In this document: positions 36,202-46,251 of the stretch, one piece after another
How the letters are laid out: each line of letters opens with the position of its first letter
Numbering within the stretch: position 1 is the stretch's first letter
Origin: Dermatophilus congolensis
GTDB lineage: Bacteria; Actinomycetota; Actinomycetes; Actinomycetales; Dermatophilaceae
NCBI RefSeq assembly: GCF_900187045.1
Contig: NZ_LT906453.1
Span: forward strand, 806,001 to 870,000
Direction of reading: 5' to 3'
Length of the DNA stretch: 64,000 nt
Notes under the pieces: generated by a model
What the model saw: only the letters and a program-made list of their open reading frames with translations
Databases searched by the model: none
What the model was told of the DNA's origin: nothing
Made by a program: the position numbers and the translations under genes

Positions 36202-36861
36202 GTGACTAGTGATTTGTTGTGCTTGTTTCCAGGCGGCGCGTCGGTGGGTAAGCCGCTTTCTGTGGTGGTGTTGGTCTCTGGTGGGGGCACAAATTTGCAG
36301 GCGTTGCTGGATGCGATTTCCTCGCATGAGGACTATCCGGTGCGTGTTGTTGCCGTGGGCGCTGATCGTGGGGGGATTGAGGGTTTGGCTCGTGCTGAGC
36401 GAGCGGGGATTCCGACGTTTGTGGTTCCGATGGGGGATTTCGCGGATCGGAGTGGGTGGGATGTGGCATTGATGGAGGCTGTGGCTTCTTTTGAGCCGGA
36501 ATTGGTGGTGGGGGCTGGTTTTATGAAAATTGTGGGGCCAGCGTTCTTGGCCAGGTTTGGGGGGCGGTTTATCAATACTCATCCGGCGTTGTTGCCGAGT
36601 TTTCCTGGCGCTCATGGGGTGCGAGATGCGCTGGCGTATGGGGTGTGCGTGGCGGGAGCTACGTGTCACTTTGTTGATGCGGGTGTGGACACTGGAGCGA
36701 TCATTGATCAGCGGGTGGTTGCTGTAGCTGATGGTGATACTGAGGATTCGCTTCATGAACGTATCAAGGTAGTTGAGCGGGAGATGCTGGTGGAGGTGGT
36801 GCGGCGTTTGGCGGTAGATGGTGCGCGTGTTCAGGGGCGCAGAGTTCTGTTTGGTGGGTGA
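36202..36861 (+). CDS. purN: Phosphoribosylglycinamide formyltransferase
   Basis: Transfers formyl from 10-formyl-THF to GAR in purine synthesis. It is 219 aa with a GTG start. Family motifs: VLVSGGGTNLQALLDAI at the phosphate loop, FMKIVGPAFLARFGGRFINTHPALLPSFPG with the catalytic Asn and His, and GATCHFVDAGVDTGAIIDQ with the catalytic Asp. An N-terminal extension of about 17 residues precedes the fold. It is followed by purH after 83 bp, and folD downstream provides the cofactor. Confidence 0.95.
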   Translation: MTSDLLCLFPGGASVGKPLSVVVLVSGGGTNLQALLDAISSHEDYPVRVVAVGADRGGIEGLARAERAGIPTFVVPMGDFADRSGWDVALMEAVASFEPELVVGAGFMKIVGPAFLARFGGRFINTHPALLPSFPGAHGVRDALAYGVCVAGATCHFVDAGVDTGAIIDQRVVAVADGDTEDSLHERIKVVEREMLVEVVRRLAVDGARVQGRRVLFGG

Positions 36862-36944
36862 GGGCAGGATGAGTGGTGGCTCGTGCGTGGTTTGATGCAT
36901 TGAGCTTGTTGGTTTTGTTCGGGTTGTTGTTTTAGAGGAGAGTT

Positions 36945-38603
36945 GTGGCTGTCAAAGTGAGTGCAGCGTCTGGCCCTGCTGCTGGTAGTGATGCGCAGGG
37001 GCGTCGTCCTGTTCGTCGTGCGTTGTTGTCGGTGTATGACAAGACGTCTTTGATTGAGTTTGCTACGTGTTTGCACGATGCAGGTGTGGAGCTGGTGTCG
37101 ACGGGTGGTTCGGCGCGTGCTATTGAGGCGGCGGGGCTTCCGGTGGTGAAGGTTGAGGACATCACGAAGTTCCCGGAGTGTCTTGAAGGTCGTGTGAAGA
37201 CTCTTCACCCAAACGTGCATGCGGGGTTGTTGGCGGATACGCGTAAGCCGGACCACTTGGAGCAGCTGGGTGAGCTGGGTGTGGAGCCATTTGAGTTGGT
37301 TGTTGTCAACCTGTATCCATTCGAGGAGACGGTGGCTCAGGGGGCGGGTGTTGATGAGACGGTGGAGCAGATCGACATTGGTGGTCCATCGATGGTTCGT
37401 GGGGCTGCGAAGAATCATCAGTCGGTAGCGATCGTGACGGATCCGTCGCAGTATGCGCAGGCTGTTGAGGCTGTGCGTGCTGGTGGTTTTACGTTGGAGC
37501 AGCGTAAGAAGTTGGCTGCGCAGGCTTTTGCGATGACAGCCTCGTATGACGTTGCGATTGCGGCGTGGATGAGCCGTTCGGTGGTGGAGCAGGCTCCGGA
37601 AGATTCAGGTTTTCCTGAATGGGTAGGGGCGGGGTATCGGCGCGTTGACGTGTTGCGCTATGGCGAGAATCCTCATCAGAACGCGGCGCTTTATGCCGGT
37701 GGTGTAGAGGGTTTGACGCAGGCTGTGCAATTGCACGGTAAAGCGATGAGTTACAACAACTATGTGGATGCCGACGCAGCGTTGCGTGCTTGCCATGATC
37801 ATGGGGATCAGCCGACGTGTGCTGTCATCAAACATGCCAATCCGTGTGGTATCGCTATCGCTTCGGAGGAAGAGGGGATTGCTGTTGCTCACCGGAAGGC
37901 GCATGAGTGTGATCCGACGAGCGCGTTTGGCGGCATTATTGCTGTGAACCGTCCAGTGACGGTGGAGATGGCTCGTATGGTGAAGGATATTTTCACTGAG
38001 GTTGTTGTTGCGCCGGATTTCGAGCCAGAGGCTTTGGACATTCTTCGGGCAAAAAAGAACATTCGGCTGTTGAAGACACCTACGCCTGTGCGTGAAGGTT
38101 TTGAGGTGCGGCATATCTCGGGCGGTTTGCTGGTTCAGCAGCGCGACCTGATTGATGCTGAGGTTCCAGTTTCTGATGATGACAAGCCTTCAGCTGGCCA
38201 TGGTGATGATGTTGCGCAGTGGACGCTTGTTGCGGGTGCCGCTGCCGATGAGGCGACGTTGGCGGACTTGCAGTTCGCGTGGCGTGCTGTGCGTGCGACG
38301 AAGTCGAATGCCATTTTGCTTGCTAAGGATGGCGCATCGGTTGGTGTCGGTATGGGACAGGTAAACCGTGTTGATTCGTGTCGTTTGGCGGTGTCGCGTG
38401 CTGGCCAGGAGCGGGCTCAGGGTTCGGTGGCCTCTTCTGATGCGTTTTTCCCGTTTGCAGATGGTTTGCAGGTGTTGATTGACGCTGGGGTGGGTGCGGT
38501 CGTGGCTCCTGGTGGGTCTGTTCGTGATGATGAGGTGATTGCTGCTGCTGAGAGCGCGGGTGTGACTTTGTACTTCACGGGTACACGGCATTTTGCGCAC
38601 TGA
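36945..38603 (+). CDS. purH: Bifunctional AICAR formyltransferase / IMP cyclohydrolase
   Basis: Performs the last two steps to IMP. It is 552 aa, slightly longer than usual. The cyclohydrolase (MGS-like) domain covers about residues 20-160 ([32 protein letters not shown]). The transformylase follows, with the active Lys-His pair in [13 protein letters not shown] and the terminal [14 protein letters not shown]. Start GTG at 36945 after AGAGGAGAGTT, a strong ribosome binding site. A hairpin ends the unit. Confidence 0.97.
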   Translation: MAVKVSAASGPAAGSDAQGRRPVRRALLSVYDKTSLIEFATCLHDAGVELVSTGGSARAIEAAGLPVVKVEDITKFPECLEGRVKTLHPNVHAGLLADTRKPDHLEQLGELGVEPFELVVVNLYPFEETVAQGAGVDETVEQIDIGGPSMVRGAAKNHQSVAIVTDPSQYAQAVEAVRAGGFTLEQRKKLAAQAFAMTASYDVAIAAWMSRSVVEQAPEDSGFPEWVGAGYRRVDVLRYGENPHQNAALYAGGVEGLTQAVQLHGKAMSYNNYVDADAALRACHDHGDQPTCAVIKHANPCGIAIASEEEGIAVAHRKAHECDPTSAFGGIIAVNRPVTVEMARMVKDIFTEVVVAPDFEPEALDILRAKKNIRLLKTPTPVREGFEVRHISGGLLVQQRDLIDAEVPVSDDDKPSAGHGDDVAQWTLVAGAAADEATLADLQFAWRAVRATKSNAILLAKDGASVGVGMGQVNRVDSCRLAVSRAGQERAQGSVASSDAFFPFADGLQVLIDAGVGAVVAPGGSVRDDEVIAAAESAGVTLYFTGTRHFAH

Positions 38604-38616
38604 GTGATGTGATGCG

Positions 38617-38653
38617 AATGGCCCGGGTTCCTTTGAGAGGGGCCCGGGCCATT
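38617..38653. terminator. purH terminator hairpin
   Basis: AATGGCCCGGG (38617-38627) and CCCGGGCCATT (38643-38653) form a perfect 11-bp stem with a 15-nt loop, just after purH and 12 bp before the end of the opposing lipoprotein gene. Confidence 0.75.
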
Positions 38654-38664
38654 ACTTTGTCTGC

Positions 38665-39462
38665 TCAATGGCGTTTTTTCAGGTATGAGACTGCGGCGTC
38701 CAAGAGGGGGACGGAGGGGGTTTGGTCGACGGCGTATGAGATCAGCATGACGGTGGTGTTGCCGATTTTGGTCATGGCTACGTCTTGGGTGAGTTGGTGG
38801 GGGGTGGGGCTGTTGGATGGGGAGGGGGTTGCGGCGGGTGAGGTGGGTGTTGTCGTGGCCGGTGGTGGTGGCACGAGTTGCTGTCGCCAGGTGACGGTAT
38901 CGGGGTCGGCGCTGCGGAGGGTGAGGCCGGAGACGGTGTAAGTGCTGGAGCCGCCGTTGGTGTCGGTAGCGGTGTAGCGCTGGCAGTCGGTGATGCGTGT
39001 TTTGAGTGCGGTGATGATGTTGGTTGCGGTGTTGCCTTCGTAGGTGCGGATGTGTTGTTCGATCCATGGGCCGGTAGGGGTTTGTTGCCAGCGTTTTGCG
39101 GTTGTATCGACTGGAGGGTGCGGTTCGATGTCTACGCCGCAGATGTTCATGCGGTAGCCGCCGGAGTCTCGGGGGATAGTGACGTTCCATCCCACGGGTA
39201 GGAATGATTCGCCGAGCATGTATTTCAAAGATGTGCCGTTTCCGCCGGTCATTCGCGCGACGGTGGTGGGGTCGATGGTGGGGGTGGTGTTGGTGGGGGT
39301 CGTGGTGCTGGGGGCGGGGGATGTGTTGTTGTTTGTGGCGGCAGCGGTGGCGGTGGTGGTGATGGTGGGGGTGCTGTTGGGGGTGGAGCCGCATGCAGAG
39401 AGTGTGGTGAGTGCCAGGAGTGTGGTGGTCAGGCGTATTACAGGGTGGTTGTGAGTCCGCAC
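38665..39462 (-). CDS. Predicted lipoprotein, sensor-like domain
   Basis: A 265-aa exported lipoprotein. The signal peptide ends in the lipobox LTTLSACGS, so the mature N-terminus is a lipid-modified Cys. A Thr/Asn/Pro-rich linker of about 45 residues follows, then a compact domain with two Cys (MNICGVDIE and ITDCQRY) that could form a disulfide, and a second Pro/Ser linker. The domain reminds me of PknH-like extracellular sensor domains, but the match is weak. The GTG start has GAGAGG upstream. It is single and convergent with purH. Confidence 0.7.
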   Translation of the reverse strand: MRTHNHPVIRLTTTLLALTTLSACGSTPNSTPTITTTATAAATNNNTSPAPSTTTPTNTTPTIDPTTVARMTGGNGTSLKYMLGESFLPVGWNVTIPRDSGGYRMNICGVDIEPHPPVDTTAKRWQQTPTGPWIEQHIRTYEGNTATNIITALKTRITDCQRYTATDTNGGSSTYTVSGLTLRSADPDTVTWRQQLVPPPPATTTPTSPAATPSPSNSPTPHQLTQDVAMTKIGNTTVMLISYAVDQTPSVPLLDAAVSYLKKRH

Positions 39463-39592
39463 GCGTGGCTGCCTCTCTAGGAGTTGGGCTGTGTGACCGT
39501 ATGTTGTGCTGGATTACTTTGGGGGAGAGAGTGATCAGAGTTCAGGTGGGGATTGATTTCAGGATAAAGCGAGAGCTGAGTTTGGCTGTGAA

Positions 39593-40462
39593 ATGATGCA
39601 TGCCATGACTGCTGGCATTCTCGATGGAAAGTCCACGCTTGCGACCATTAAGGAAGAGTTGAAGGCGCGGGTGGTGCGTTTGAGTGAGTGTGGTGTTGTC
39701 CCTGGGCTGGCTACGGTTTTGGTGGGTGAGGATCCGGGGTCGCAGATTTATGTGAATGCCAAGCATCGGGATTGTGAGCAGATTGGTGTGCGCGGCATGC
39801 GGCACGATTTGCCGGCTGATGCTTCGCAAGCGCAGGTTGAAGAGCTGATTGATCAGTTGAATGAGGACCCGAAGGTGACCGGGTTCATTGTGCAGCAGCC
39901 CACGGGGTTGGATGAGTTTGCGTTGTTGTCGCGCGTGGATCCGGCTAAGGATATTGATGGGTTGCACCCGTATAACTTGGGGTGTTTGGTGATGAATCGG
40001 CCAGCGCCGTTGCCGTGTACTCCGTTGGGGTGTGTTGAATTGTTGCGTCGTTTTAATGTGCCTTTGGCCGGTGCGAATGTGGTGGTTGTTGGGCGTGGGC
40101 TGACTGTGGGGCGGCCTATTGGAATGTTGTTGACGCGGCGTTCAGAGAATGCGACGGTGACGATGTGTCACACGGGCACGAAGGATTTGGCTGCGCATAC
40201 GCGTGAGGCAGATATTGTCATTGCAGCTGCTGGGGTACCGGGCATCGTGACGAAGGAGATGGTCAAGCCCGGTGCGGCTGTGCTTGATGTGGGTGTTTCT
40301 CGTGTAAACGGGAAAATTGCTGGTGATGTGGCTTTGGACGTTGCTGAGGTTGCGGGTTGGGTTTCACCAAATCCTGGTGGTGTGGGGCCGATGACGCGTG
40401 CGATGTTGTTGAGCAATCTTGTTGAGGCTGCGGAGCGGCAGGCAGGGTTGGCTGAGGTCTGA
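39593..40462 (+). CDS. folD: Methylenetetrahydrofolate dehydrogenase/cyclohydrolase
   Basis: Makes 10-formyl-THF for purine synthesis and recycles one-carbon units. It is 289 aa. Catalytic Tyr and Lys lie in [12 protein letters not shown]; the NADP site is [28 protein letters not shown] ends the family signature. The usual VQLPLP segment is altered and two residues shorter here ([11 protein letters not shown]), though the Gln is kept. Three in-frame ATGs occur (39593, 39596, 39605); the last gives the most usual length. The stop overlaps the DUF3017 start. Confidence 0.95.
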   Translation: MMHAMTAGILDGKSTLATIKEELKARVVRLSECGVVPGLATVLVGEDPGSQIYVNAKHRDCEQIGVRGMRHDLPADASQAQVEELIDQLNEDPKVTGFIVQQPTGLDEFALLSRVDPAKDIDGLHPYNLGCLVMNRPAPLPCTPLGCVELLRRFNVPLAGANVVVVGRGLTVGRPIGMLLTRRSENATVTMCHTGTKDLAAHTREADIVIAAAGVPGIVTKEMVKPGAAVLDVGVSRVNGKIAGDVALDVAEVAGWVSPNPGGVGPMTRAMLLSNLVEAAERQAGLAEV

Positions 40463-40866
40463 TGCGTAACCCGTTCGCGGGGCTGGGGTTGTGGTGGGCT
40501 TTGGCGGCGGTCACTGTCGTTGGCCTGGTTTTTGCGGCTTTTGGGCGCGTGTTGATTGGTGGTGGGTTGGTCGCTATTGGTTTGGCGGTCTGTCTTCTGC
40601 TGCGCGTGTTTGGTGAGTCGCGTGGGTTTGATTTGGGTGCTGTGCAGTTACGTTCACGGTCGATGGATGCGTGGCTGTACAGCACTGCTGTCATTAATAT
40701 GGCGGGCGCTTCCATGTTGGTGACTCGAAATATGAGTGTGCGCTGGCTGGTAATCGCTGATTTTGCCCTGGTCGTGTGGGGTTTAGTCATGTTGGTGTTG
40801 TCGAGAAAGAATGCACGAGTGGCGGTTTCGGCGTCGCAAAGTGGATCGGGGGATGTGAGTGACTGA
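40462..40866 (+). CDS. DUF3017 membrane protein
   Basis: A 134-aa protein with three or four hydrophobic segments (LWWALAAVTVVGLVFAAF; VLIGGGLVAIGLAVCLLL; LVIADFALVVWGLVMLVL) and the conserved LRVFGESRGFDLGAVQLRSR turn. DUF3017 is regularly placed directly behind folD in Actinobacteria, as here with a 1-bp overlap (TGATG). Function unknown. Its own stop overlaps the next gene by 8 bp, so all three are likely cotranslated. Confidence 0.85.
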   Translation: MRNPFAGLGLWWALAAVTVVGLVFAAFGRVLIGGGLVAIGLAVCLLLRVFGESRGFDLGAVQLRSRSMDAWLYSTAVINMAGASMLVTRNMSVRWLVIADFALVVWGLVMLVLSRKNARVAVSASQSGSGDVSD

Positions 40867-41635
40867 ACGGGTTCGTCGTGCGCGCGAGGGGTTGGGTGTG
40901 TGCGTGGTGACGGCGGTTGAGGATGTGACTCCGCGCATGCGTCGTGTGACGTTTAGTGGGTCGGGATTGGCTGAGGCAGTAGCGACGGGCCCAGATCAGC
41001 GGGTCAAGTTGAGTTTTCCTGATTCACATAGGTTTACCGGTGATGCGGATGAGATGTCGCGGGCTCGGCGAAAGCGTCGTACGTACACGTTGTTGTGGCT
41101 TGATGCGCAGGCAGGTGAGGCGACTGTCGATTTTGTGTTGCATCCCGGTGGCGTGGCTGCAGCATGGGCGTCGCAGGTGCAGGTGGGTGATGAGTTGATG
41201 TTGACTGCGCCGGTCGGTGGTTTCGTTCCAGTTGAAGGAGCTGAAGAGGTAGTTCTTGTTGCTGATGAGACGGGATTGCCTGCGTTGCAGGCAATTGTTG
41301 CTTCTTTGACTGCTGAGCTGCCGGTGCGAGCGTTTGTTGAGGTTGCGGATGCAGCTGAGCATCAGCCGGTGAGGTCTGTGACGGGTGCTGAGGTGGATGT
41401 TGTCTGGATGGATCGGGGTGGTGCTGCTCATGGCTCGCGTATGAGTGAGCTGGCTGCTTCGTTGCCTGGTGAGGTTTCTGCTCGTAGCTCTGTGTGGATT
41501 GCGGGGGAGTCTGCGGCAGTAAGGCAGCTGCGTAACGCTCTTGTTACGCAGGGTGGTTTGGATCGGCATCAGGTTGATGCGGTTGCGTATTGGACGAAAG
41601 CTGAGGGGCGTAACGCTGGCCGACCGGGGCAGTGA
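40859..41635 (+). CDS. Siderophore-interacting FAD reductase (SIP family)
   Basis: A 258-aa flavoprotein likely to release iron from siderophores by reduction with NAD(P)H. The FAD contact is RRTYTLLW (family RxYTxR) near residue 75, followed by DFVLHPGGVAAAWA; the nucleotide part has VVLVADETGLPALQAIV and VWIAGESAAVRQLRNAL. Start GTG within the end of the DUF3017 gene. A 17-bp hairpin follows. Iron control is likely by family habit, but I see no clear operator as the gene is internal to an operon. Confidence 0.9.
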   Translation: MTERVRRAREGLGVCVVTAVEDVTPRMRRVTFSGSGLAEAVATGPDQRVKLSFPDSHRFTGDADEMSRARRKRRTYTLLWLDAQAGEATVDFVLHPGGVAAAWASQVQVGDELMLTAPVGGFVPVEGAEEVVLVADETGLPALQAIVASLTAELPVRAFVEVADAAEHQPVRSVTGAEVDVVWMDRGGAAHGSRMSELAASLPGEVSARSSVWIAGESAAVRQLRNALVTQGGLDRHQVDAVAYWTKAEGRNAGRPGQ

Positions 41636-41637
41636 TG

Positions 41638-41674
41638 ACATTGAGGCGGCCACCTGGGGTGGCCGCCTCAATGT
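41638..41674. terminator. 17-bp convergent hairpin, folD operon / mdh
   Basis: The arms 41638-41654 (ACATTGAGGCGGCCACC) and 41658-41674 are perfectly complementary with a 3-nt TGG loop. It lies 2 bp after the flavoreductase stop and 13 bp before the end of mdh on the other strand. Confidence 0.8.
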
Positions 41675-41687
41675 GTGTTGGGGCGTG

Positions 41688-42668
41688 TTATTTGATTAGG
41701 CCGAGTTCTTTGACTTGGTTGCGCTCGGCTTCCAGGCGCGCGGCTGATGCCATAATGCGTTCTTTGCTGAATTCGTTGAGTTCGATGCCCTGAACAATTT
41801 CGTATTTTCCGTCTTTTACGCGGCATGGGAAGGAGGAGATGATGCCTTCTGGTACGCCGTAGGAGCCGTCGGAGGGTACGGACATGGAGACGATTTCGTC
41901 GGTGCCGAGCATCCAGTCACGCATGTGGTCGATGGTGGCGTTGGCGGCCGAGGCAGCGGAGGATGCACCGCGTGCTTTGATGATGGCTCCGCCGCGGGTT
42001 GCGACGGTGGGAATGTATTCCTCAGTGATCCAAGTCTGTTCGACCAGTTCAGTGGCGGCTTTGCCGTTCACTGTGGTGTTGAACAGGTCTGGGTACATCG
42101 AGTCGTCGTGGTTACCCCAAATAGCGAGGTTTTTGATTTCTTCGACTGTCACGCCAAGTTTTTTGGCCAGCATGGATTTGGCGCGGTTGTGGTCCAGGCG
42201 AGTGAGGGCGTTGAACTGCTCTGGGGCCATGTCGGGGGCGTTTTTCATGGCGATGAGGGCGTTGGTGTTGGCTGGGTTGCCGGTGACGAGAACTTTGGCT
42301 TTGGGGGCGACTTTGTTGAGCGCGGCGCCTTGACCGGTGAAGATTTTCCCGTTGGCGGCAAGGAGGTCGGCGCGGTCCATGCCTTCTTTGCGGGGCATGG
42401 CACCTACGAGCATGGCACCGTCGACGTCTTCGAAGATTTCTTCGGGGTTGTCACCGATTTTGATGTTGGTGAGGGTGGGGAAGGCGCAGTCGTCGAGTTC
42501 CATGACGACGCCTTTGAGAGCCGGTAGGGCTGGGGCAATTTCGAGCAGTCGCAGTTCGATGGGGGTGTTGGGACCGAGAAGGTCTCCGGCTGCGATTCGG
42601 AATAGGAGGCTGTAGCCGATCTGCCCGGCGGCTCCGGTGACGGCGATCTTGACGGGGGTGGTGCTCAC
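41688..42668 (-). CDS. mdh: Malate dehydrogenase
   Basis: Oxidises malate to oxaloacetate with NAD+ in the TCA cycle. It is 326 aa of the cytosolic/actinobacterial MDH group. The NAD loop is [33 protein letters not shown] includes the substrate Arg; [10 protein letters not shown] and [12 protein letters not shown] carry the catalytic Asp and His. Start GTG, with GGAAGGG about 14 bp upstream, a long spacing. It is convergent with the folD operon. Confidence 0.96.
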   Translation of the reverse strand: MSTTPVKIAVTGAAGQIGYSLLFRIAAGDLLGPNTPIELRLLEIAPALPALKGVVMELDDCAFPTLTNIKIGDNPEEIFEDVDGAMLVGAMPRKEGMDRADLLAANGKIFTGQGAALNKVAPKAKVLVTGNPANTNALIAMKNAPDMAPEQFNALTRLDHNRAKSMLAKKLGVTVEEIKNLAIWGNHDDSMYPDLFNTTVNGKAATELVEQTWITEEYIPTVATRGGAIIKARGASSAASAANATIDHMRDWMLGTDEIVSMSVPSDGSYGVPEGIISSFPCRVKDGKYEIVQGIELNEFSKERIMASAARLEAERNQVKELGLIK

Positions 42669-42834
42669 AGGTTCATCAACCCTTCCAGCGACGGTGCTGC
42701 TTTGGTGTGAGTGTCCGTGCGGTTTGGCTCCGTTGGGTGGTGCTTGCCGCGCGATCGGACCGTGTCGGTCTTGGGTTTGACGCTATCAAAATGGGGGTGT
42801 CTGGGTGTTGTGTAGCGGGTTACAAATGGTGGAG

Positions 42835-42859
42835 GTCGGCCCGTGTGTGGCGGGCCGAC
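42835..42859 (-). terminator. Hairpin behind the YbjN-like gene
   Basis: GTCGGCCCG (42835-42843) and CGGGCCGAC (42851-42859) form a perfect 9-bp stem with a 7-nt loop, 15 bp downstream of the minus-strand gene. It separates that gene from the mdh promoter region. Confidence 0.65.
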
Positions 42860-42874
42860 GCTTGATGTGGTGGG

Positions 42875-43513
42875 TCAGCTTCTGCCGAAGAGTTTTTTGA
42901 AGAATCCGGGTTTTTTGTCGGGTTTTGCTTCGGGTTGGGGTGTTGGGTGTTGAGGTGGCAGAGGGCTGTTTTCTGTGGTTGTTTCTGTTGTGCTGGGGTG
43001 TTCGTCTCCTGGTGTTGTGTCTTTTTTGTCGTTGGTTTCGGGCGGTAGTGGTTCTTCGGTGGTTAGTTCGGGGGTGGGAGGTTCTTCGGTGGGGGTGGCG
43101 AATGGGTCGGTGTAGTCCATCGCAATGAAAGTCTTTTTTTCTTCGGAGAAGACGTAGGTATCGGGCAAGGATGCGAGGTGTTCGATGATTGTGCGTGCGG
43201 CTTTGTTGTGTTGGTTAGTGGGGTCGTGGTCGCCGGAGAAGTCGATCATGGTGGTGCAGCGTGAGATGCGTCGTTGTTCGAGGGTGGGGGCGTATTCGGC
43301 ATAGCGGTCGCCGAGTCCTTCGGCTTCGTCGTCGTACCAGAAGGTGAAGGTGTAGCTGCCTAGCGAGAGTGTGACGTTGAGGACGCTGGTGGTGGTTACT
43401 GGTGGTGGTTCGTGTCCGGTGAACAGGTCACCGAGGATGGTTTCGAGTTTGTCTTTGGTGAGGGTTGTGTTGGTGGTGGTGAAGATGATGTGGGGGTGTG
43501 CGGATCCGGCCAT
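42875..43513 (-). CDS. YbjN/chaperone-like protein with basic C-terminal tail
   Basis: A 212-aa protein of uncertain family. The first 130 residues look globular and resemble YbjN / type III chaperone-like folds (strands TTSVLNVTLSLGSYTFTFWYDDE). Then follows a long acidic Pro/Thr/Glu linker of about 65 residues, and the chain ends in KPDKKPGFFKKLFGRS, a short basic amphipathic tail of a kind seen in proteins that touch the membrane. Function unknown. It is single, divergent from icd. Confidence 0.6.
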   Translation of the reverse strand: MAGSAHPHIIFTTTNTTLTKDKLETILGDLFTGHEPPPVTTTSVLNVTLSLGSYTFTFWYDDEAEGLGDRYAEYAPTLEQRRISRCTTMIDFSGDHDPTNQHNKAARTIIEHLASLPDTYVFSEEKKTFIAMDYTDPFATPTEEPPTPELTTEEPLPPETNDKKDTTPGDEHPSTTETTTENSPLPPQHPTPQPEAKPDKKPGFFKKLFGRS

Positions 43514-43654
43514 GGTTTCTATGGTGTCGCATTGGGTCGCTCGTGGTGGTGTGCGGGGCTGCGGTAGGTGCTCTGTCGTTTCTTAGCTTGGTGAGGGGTT
43601 TGGGGAAGTAGGGTCGGCACTGATTGTGTTTTGTCGTGTCTCAAAGGAGAGCCT

Positions 43655-45874
43655 GTGAGCAGCAAGATTGTTTGGACGTTGACCGATGAAGCTCCGGCTT
43701 TGGCGACCTTTTCACTTCTGCCGATCGTTCGTGCTTTTGTGAAGGCTGCTGATGTTGAGGTGGAAACGAGCGATATTTCTTTGTCGGGAAGAATTTTGGC
43801 TCAGTTTCCGGAGAGATTGACGGATGAGCAGAGCGTGCCAGATTATCTAGCTGTTCTGGGTGAATGGACTCAAGATGATTCTGCCAACATTATTAAGTTG
43901 CCGAATATTTCTGCGTCGGTTCCGCAGTTGAAGGCGGCAATTAGGGAGTTGCAGGATCAAGGTTTCGCTGTTCCCGATTTTCCTGTGGATCCTTCGACTG
44001 ATGAAGAGCGGGATGTTTCTTCGCGTTATGCAAAAGTTTTAGGTTCTGCTGTTAATCCTGTTTTGCGTGAGGGAAACTCGGATAGGCGTGCTCCTGCGTC
44101 TGTGAAAGCGTTTGCGCAGCGGCATCCCCATCGTCTTCGGGAGTGGGATGCAGGAACTAAAGCGCGTGTAGCGCATATGAGTGATGGTGATTTTTACGGA
44201 AACGAACAGTCTGTAGTCACGGCTGAAGGGTGTGGTTTTGAAATTCGATTCACAAATCATGCTGGTGAAGCTCGTTCTTTAGTTGAAGGTTTACAAGCGT
44301 CTCCTGGGGAAGTCCTTGATGGTACCTTCATGAGCGTTTCGGTATTGCAAAAATTTTATGCAGAGCAGATTGAGGAAGCGAAGCGCGATGATCTCCTGCT
44401 GAGCCTGCATTTGAAAGCAACAATGATGAAGGTTTCGGATCCGGTGCTGTTTGGGCATGCGGTAAAGGTCTTTTTTGTTGATGTATTTGCAGAATTTGGC
44501 GATGAGCTGCGTGAAGTAGGCGTAAACCCGAACCTGGGTCTAGGTGATTTGTTGTCTGCGATTCAGGAACTTCCCGATGAGACCAGGAAAGCTATCGAGA
44601 AAGCGATTGCCCAGGCATTTGCCGAACGCCCGGCACTAGCGATGGTGGATTCAGATAAAGGGATCACCAATCTTCATGCTCCCAATGATGTAATCGTGGA
44701 TGCATCGATGCCGGTTGTGGTGCGCGATGGTGGCCAGATGTGGAATGCGAAGGGCGAACGTCAGGCAACATTGGCGATGATCCCTGATCGCAGCTATTCA
44801 ACGATGTATGCGGCAATTATGGAGGATTGCCGAATTAACGCGGCATTGGATCCAGCAACGATGGGTGATGTTCCTAATGTGGGGTTGATGGCTAAAAAGG
44901 CTGAGGAGTATGGGTCGCATCCAACGACATTTGTGATGTCGGAGTCGGGCAAGGTGGAGGTGATCGCTGAAGACGGCTCGGTTTTGATGTCTCATGATGT
45001 TGAGGCTGGTGATATTTGGCGTATGGCGCGTACACAAGATGTGTCAGTACGTGATTGGGTGCGTCTTGCCGTGGAGCGGGCACGGTTGTCGGGTACGCCA
45101 GCAGTATTTTGGTTGGACTCTGAACGTGCTCATGACGCGAATCTCATTGCGAAGGTTCGCGAGTATTTGGGGGAACATGACACATCTGGTCTATCTATTG
45201 AGATTCTGGCTCCGGTTGAAGCCATGAAATTCACCTTGGAGCGCATCCGTCGTGGCGAAAACACTATTTCGGTCACAGGAAATGTGCTTCGCGATTACTT
45301 AACTGACCTTTTCCCAATTCTTGAGTTGGGCACGAGCGCGAAAATGCTATCGGTGGTTCCCTTGCTTGCTGGGGGTGGACTTTTCGAGACTGGTGCGGGA
45401 GGTTCTGCTCCCAAGCATGTGCAGCAGTTCGTGAACGAAGGCTATTTGAGGTGGGATAGCTTGGGTGAGTTTTCTGCTCTAGGGGCCTCATTGGAGCATG
45501 TGGCGAATAGGTCAGGTAACCCGAAAGCACAAGTTTTAGCTGATGCTTTGGATCGGGCTATCTCTCGCTTTTTGGAAGAAAACAAATCTCCCGCGCGTAT
45601 TGTGGGTGAGATTGATAACAGGGGTAGTCATTTCTATCTTGCTTTGTTCTGGGCACAGGAACTGGCTGGGCAGTCAGTGGATGCTGAGTTGTCTGCAAAG
45701 TTTGCAGCTGTTGCTGATGAGTTGTCTGGCAAGGCAGGGGAGATTGATCGTGAGCTCATCGCCGCCCAAGGGGTTGCAGTGGATTTGGGTGGTTACTTCC
45801 GCCCAGATGTGGCGAAGGTGGAAGCGGCGATGAGGCCTAGTGGCACGTTGAATACGATTATTGACGCTTTGTAA
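43655..45874 (+). CDS. icd: Isocitrate dehydrogenase, NADP-dependent, monomeric
   Basis: Oxidises isocitrate to 2-oxoglutarate. At 739 aa it matches the monomeric (IDH-II) class typical for Actinobacteria. Conserved segments: [18 protein letters not shown] near residue 90, [23 protein letters not shown] and [14 protein letters not shown]. The GTG at 43655 has AAAGGAGA upstream and gives [18 protein letters not shown], the usual start. Base use is clearly more A/T-rich at third positions than in neighbours, fitting a highly expressed gene rather than transfer. A terminator follows. Confidence 0.96.
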   Translation: MSSKIVWTLTDEAPALATFSLLPIVRAFVKAADVEVETSDISLSGRILAQFPERLTDEQSVPDYLAVLGEWTQDDSANIIKLPNISASVPQLKAAIRELQDQGFAVPDFPVDPSTDEERDVSSRYAKVLGSAVNPVLREGNSDRRAPASVKAFAQRHPHRLREWDAGTKARVAHMSDGDFYGNEQSVVTAEGCGFEIRFTNHAGEARSLVEGLQASPGEVLDGTFMSVSVLQKFYAEQIEEAKRDDLLLSLHLKATMMKVSDPVLFGHAVKVFFVDVFAEFGDELREVGVNPNLGLGDLLSAIQELPDETRKAIEKAIAQAFAERPALAMVDSDKGITNLHAPNDVIVDASMPVVVRDGGQMWNAKGERQATLAMIPDRSYSTMYAAIMEDCRINAALDPATMGDVPNVGLMAKKAEEYGSHPTTFVMSESGKVEVIAEDGSVLMSHDVEAGDIWRMARTQDVSVRDWVRLAVERARLSGTPAVFWLDSERAHDANLIAKVREYLGEHDTSGLSIEILAPVEAMKFTLERIRRGENTISVTGNVLRDYLTDLFPILELGTSAKMLSVVPLLAGGGLFETGAGGSAPKHVQQFVNEGYLRWDSLGEFSALGASLEHVANRSGNPKAQVLADALDRAISRFLEENKSPARIVGEIDNRGSHFYLALFWAQELAGQSVDAELSAKFAAVADELSGKAGEIDRELIAAQGVAVDLGGYFRPDVAKVEAAMRPSGTLNTIIDAL

Positions 45875-45906
45875 GCGCTGAGATCGTGTGATTTGTGGCA
45901 TATGAG

Positions 45907-45943
45907 TGCGGTGGCTCCTGGGGTTTTGCAGGCAGCCACCGCA
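45907..45943 (+). terminator. icd intrinsic terminator
   Basis: TGCGGTGGCT (45907-45916) and AGCCACCGCA (45934-45943) form a 10-bp stem; the loop can add CCTG/CAGG. It is followed by TTTATTTTG. It lies 32 bp after icd. Confidence 0.85.
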
Positions 45944-46017
45944 TTTATTTTGTGTAGTCGTTTTCATCGCGCAAATGTGTGACTGTGTAGCGAACTTTGG
46001 CTATCTACCGTGGATTT

Positions 46018-46203
46018 ATGCAGATGAGTAAGGGTTCGCGTGGTGAAGATCAGTGTGTGGTGCGAGTCGGAGAACCATGCCGTTTGTGTCAGCCGGGGGC
46101 ATCGGGGCCAAAGGATTGCCAGTTGGCTTACCTAGTTCTTAATGATCCGGAGCTGCGTGACTTGTTGGAGGAAAAACTTGCAGGGCTAGAAGAGGCCGCC
46201 TGA
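46018..46203 (+). CDS. Small conserved Cys-motif protein (DUF6767-like)
   Basis: About 61 aa. The core CVVRVGEPCRLCQPGASGPK followed by DCQLAYLVLNDPELRDLL holds four Cys (C-x7-C-x2-C-x9-C), which suggests a small zinc site or redox pairs. I recall this pattern from short actinobacterial proteins named DUF6767, but cannot confirm it. It ends in a Glu-rich helix. ATGs at 46018 and 46024 and a TTG at 45997 are possible starts; no ribosome binding site decides. It lies 48 bp before exonuclease III on the same strand. Confidence 0.65.
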   Translation: MQMSKGSRGEDQCVVRVGEPCRLCQPGASGPKDCQLAYLVLNDPELRDLLEEKLAGLEEAA

Positions 46204-46251
46204 GGTCCTTCTGGGCGTTGGCGTGGGTGATCCTGCGGGCATGATGGATTC

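Noticed and set aside
39463-39592. ZTP or THF riboswitch in front of folD
   Set aside because: The 130-bp leader shows neither consensus core nor a terminator stem.
43655-45874. icd as horizontally acquired because of lower third-position GC
   Set aside because: Other core genes (sucCD, pcrA, guaA) show the same milder bias, and monomeric Icd is standard in Actinobacteria.
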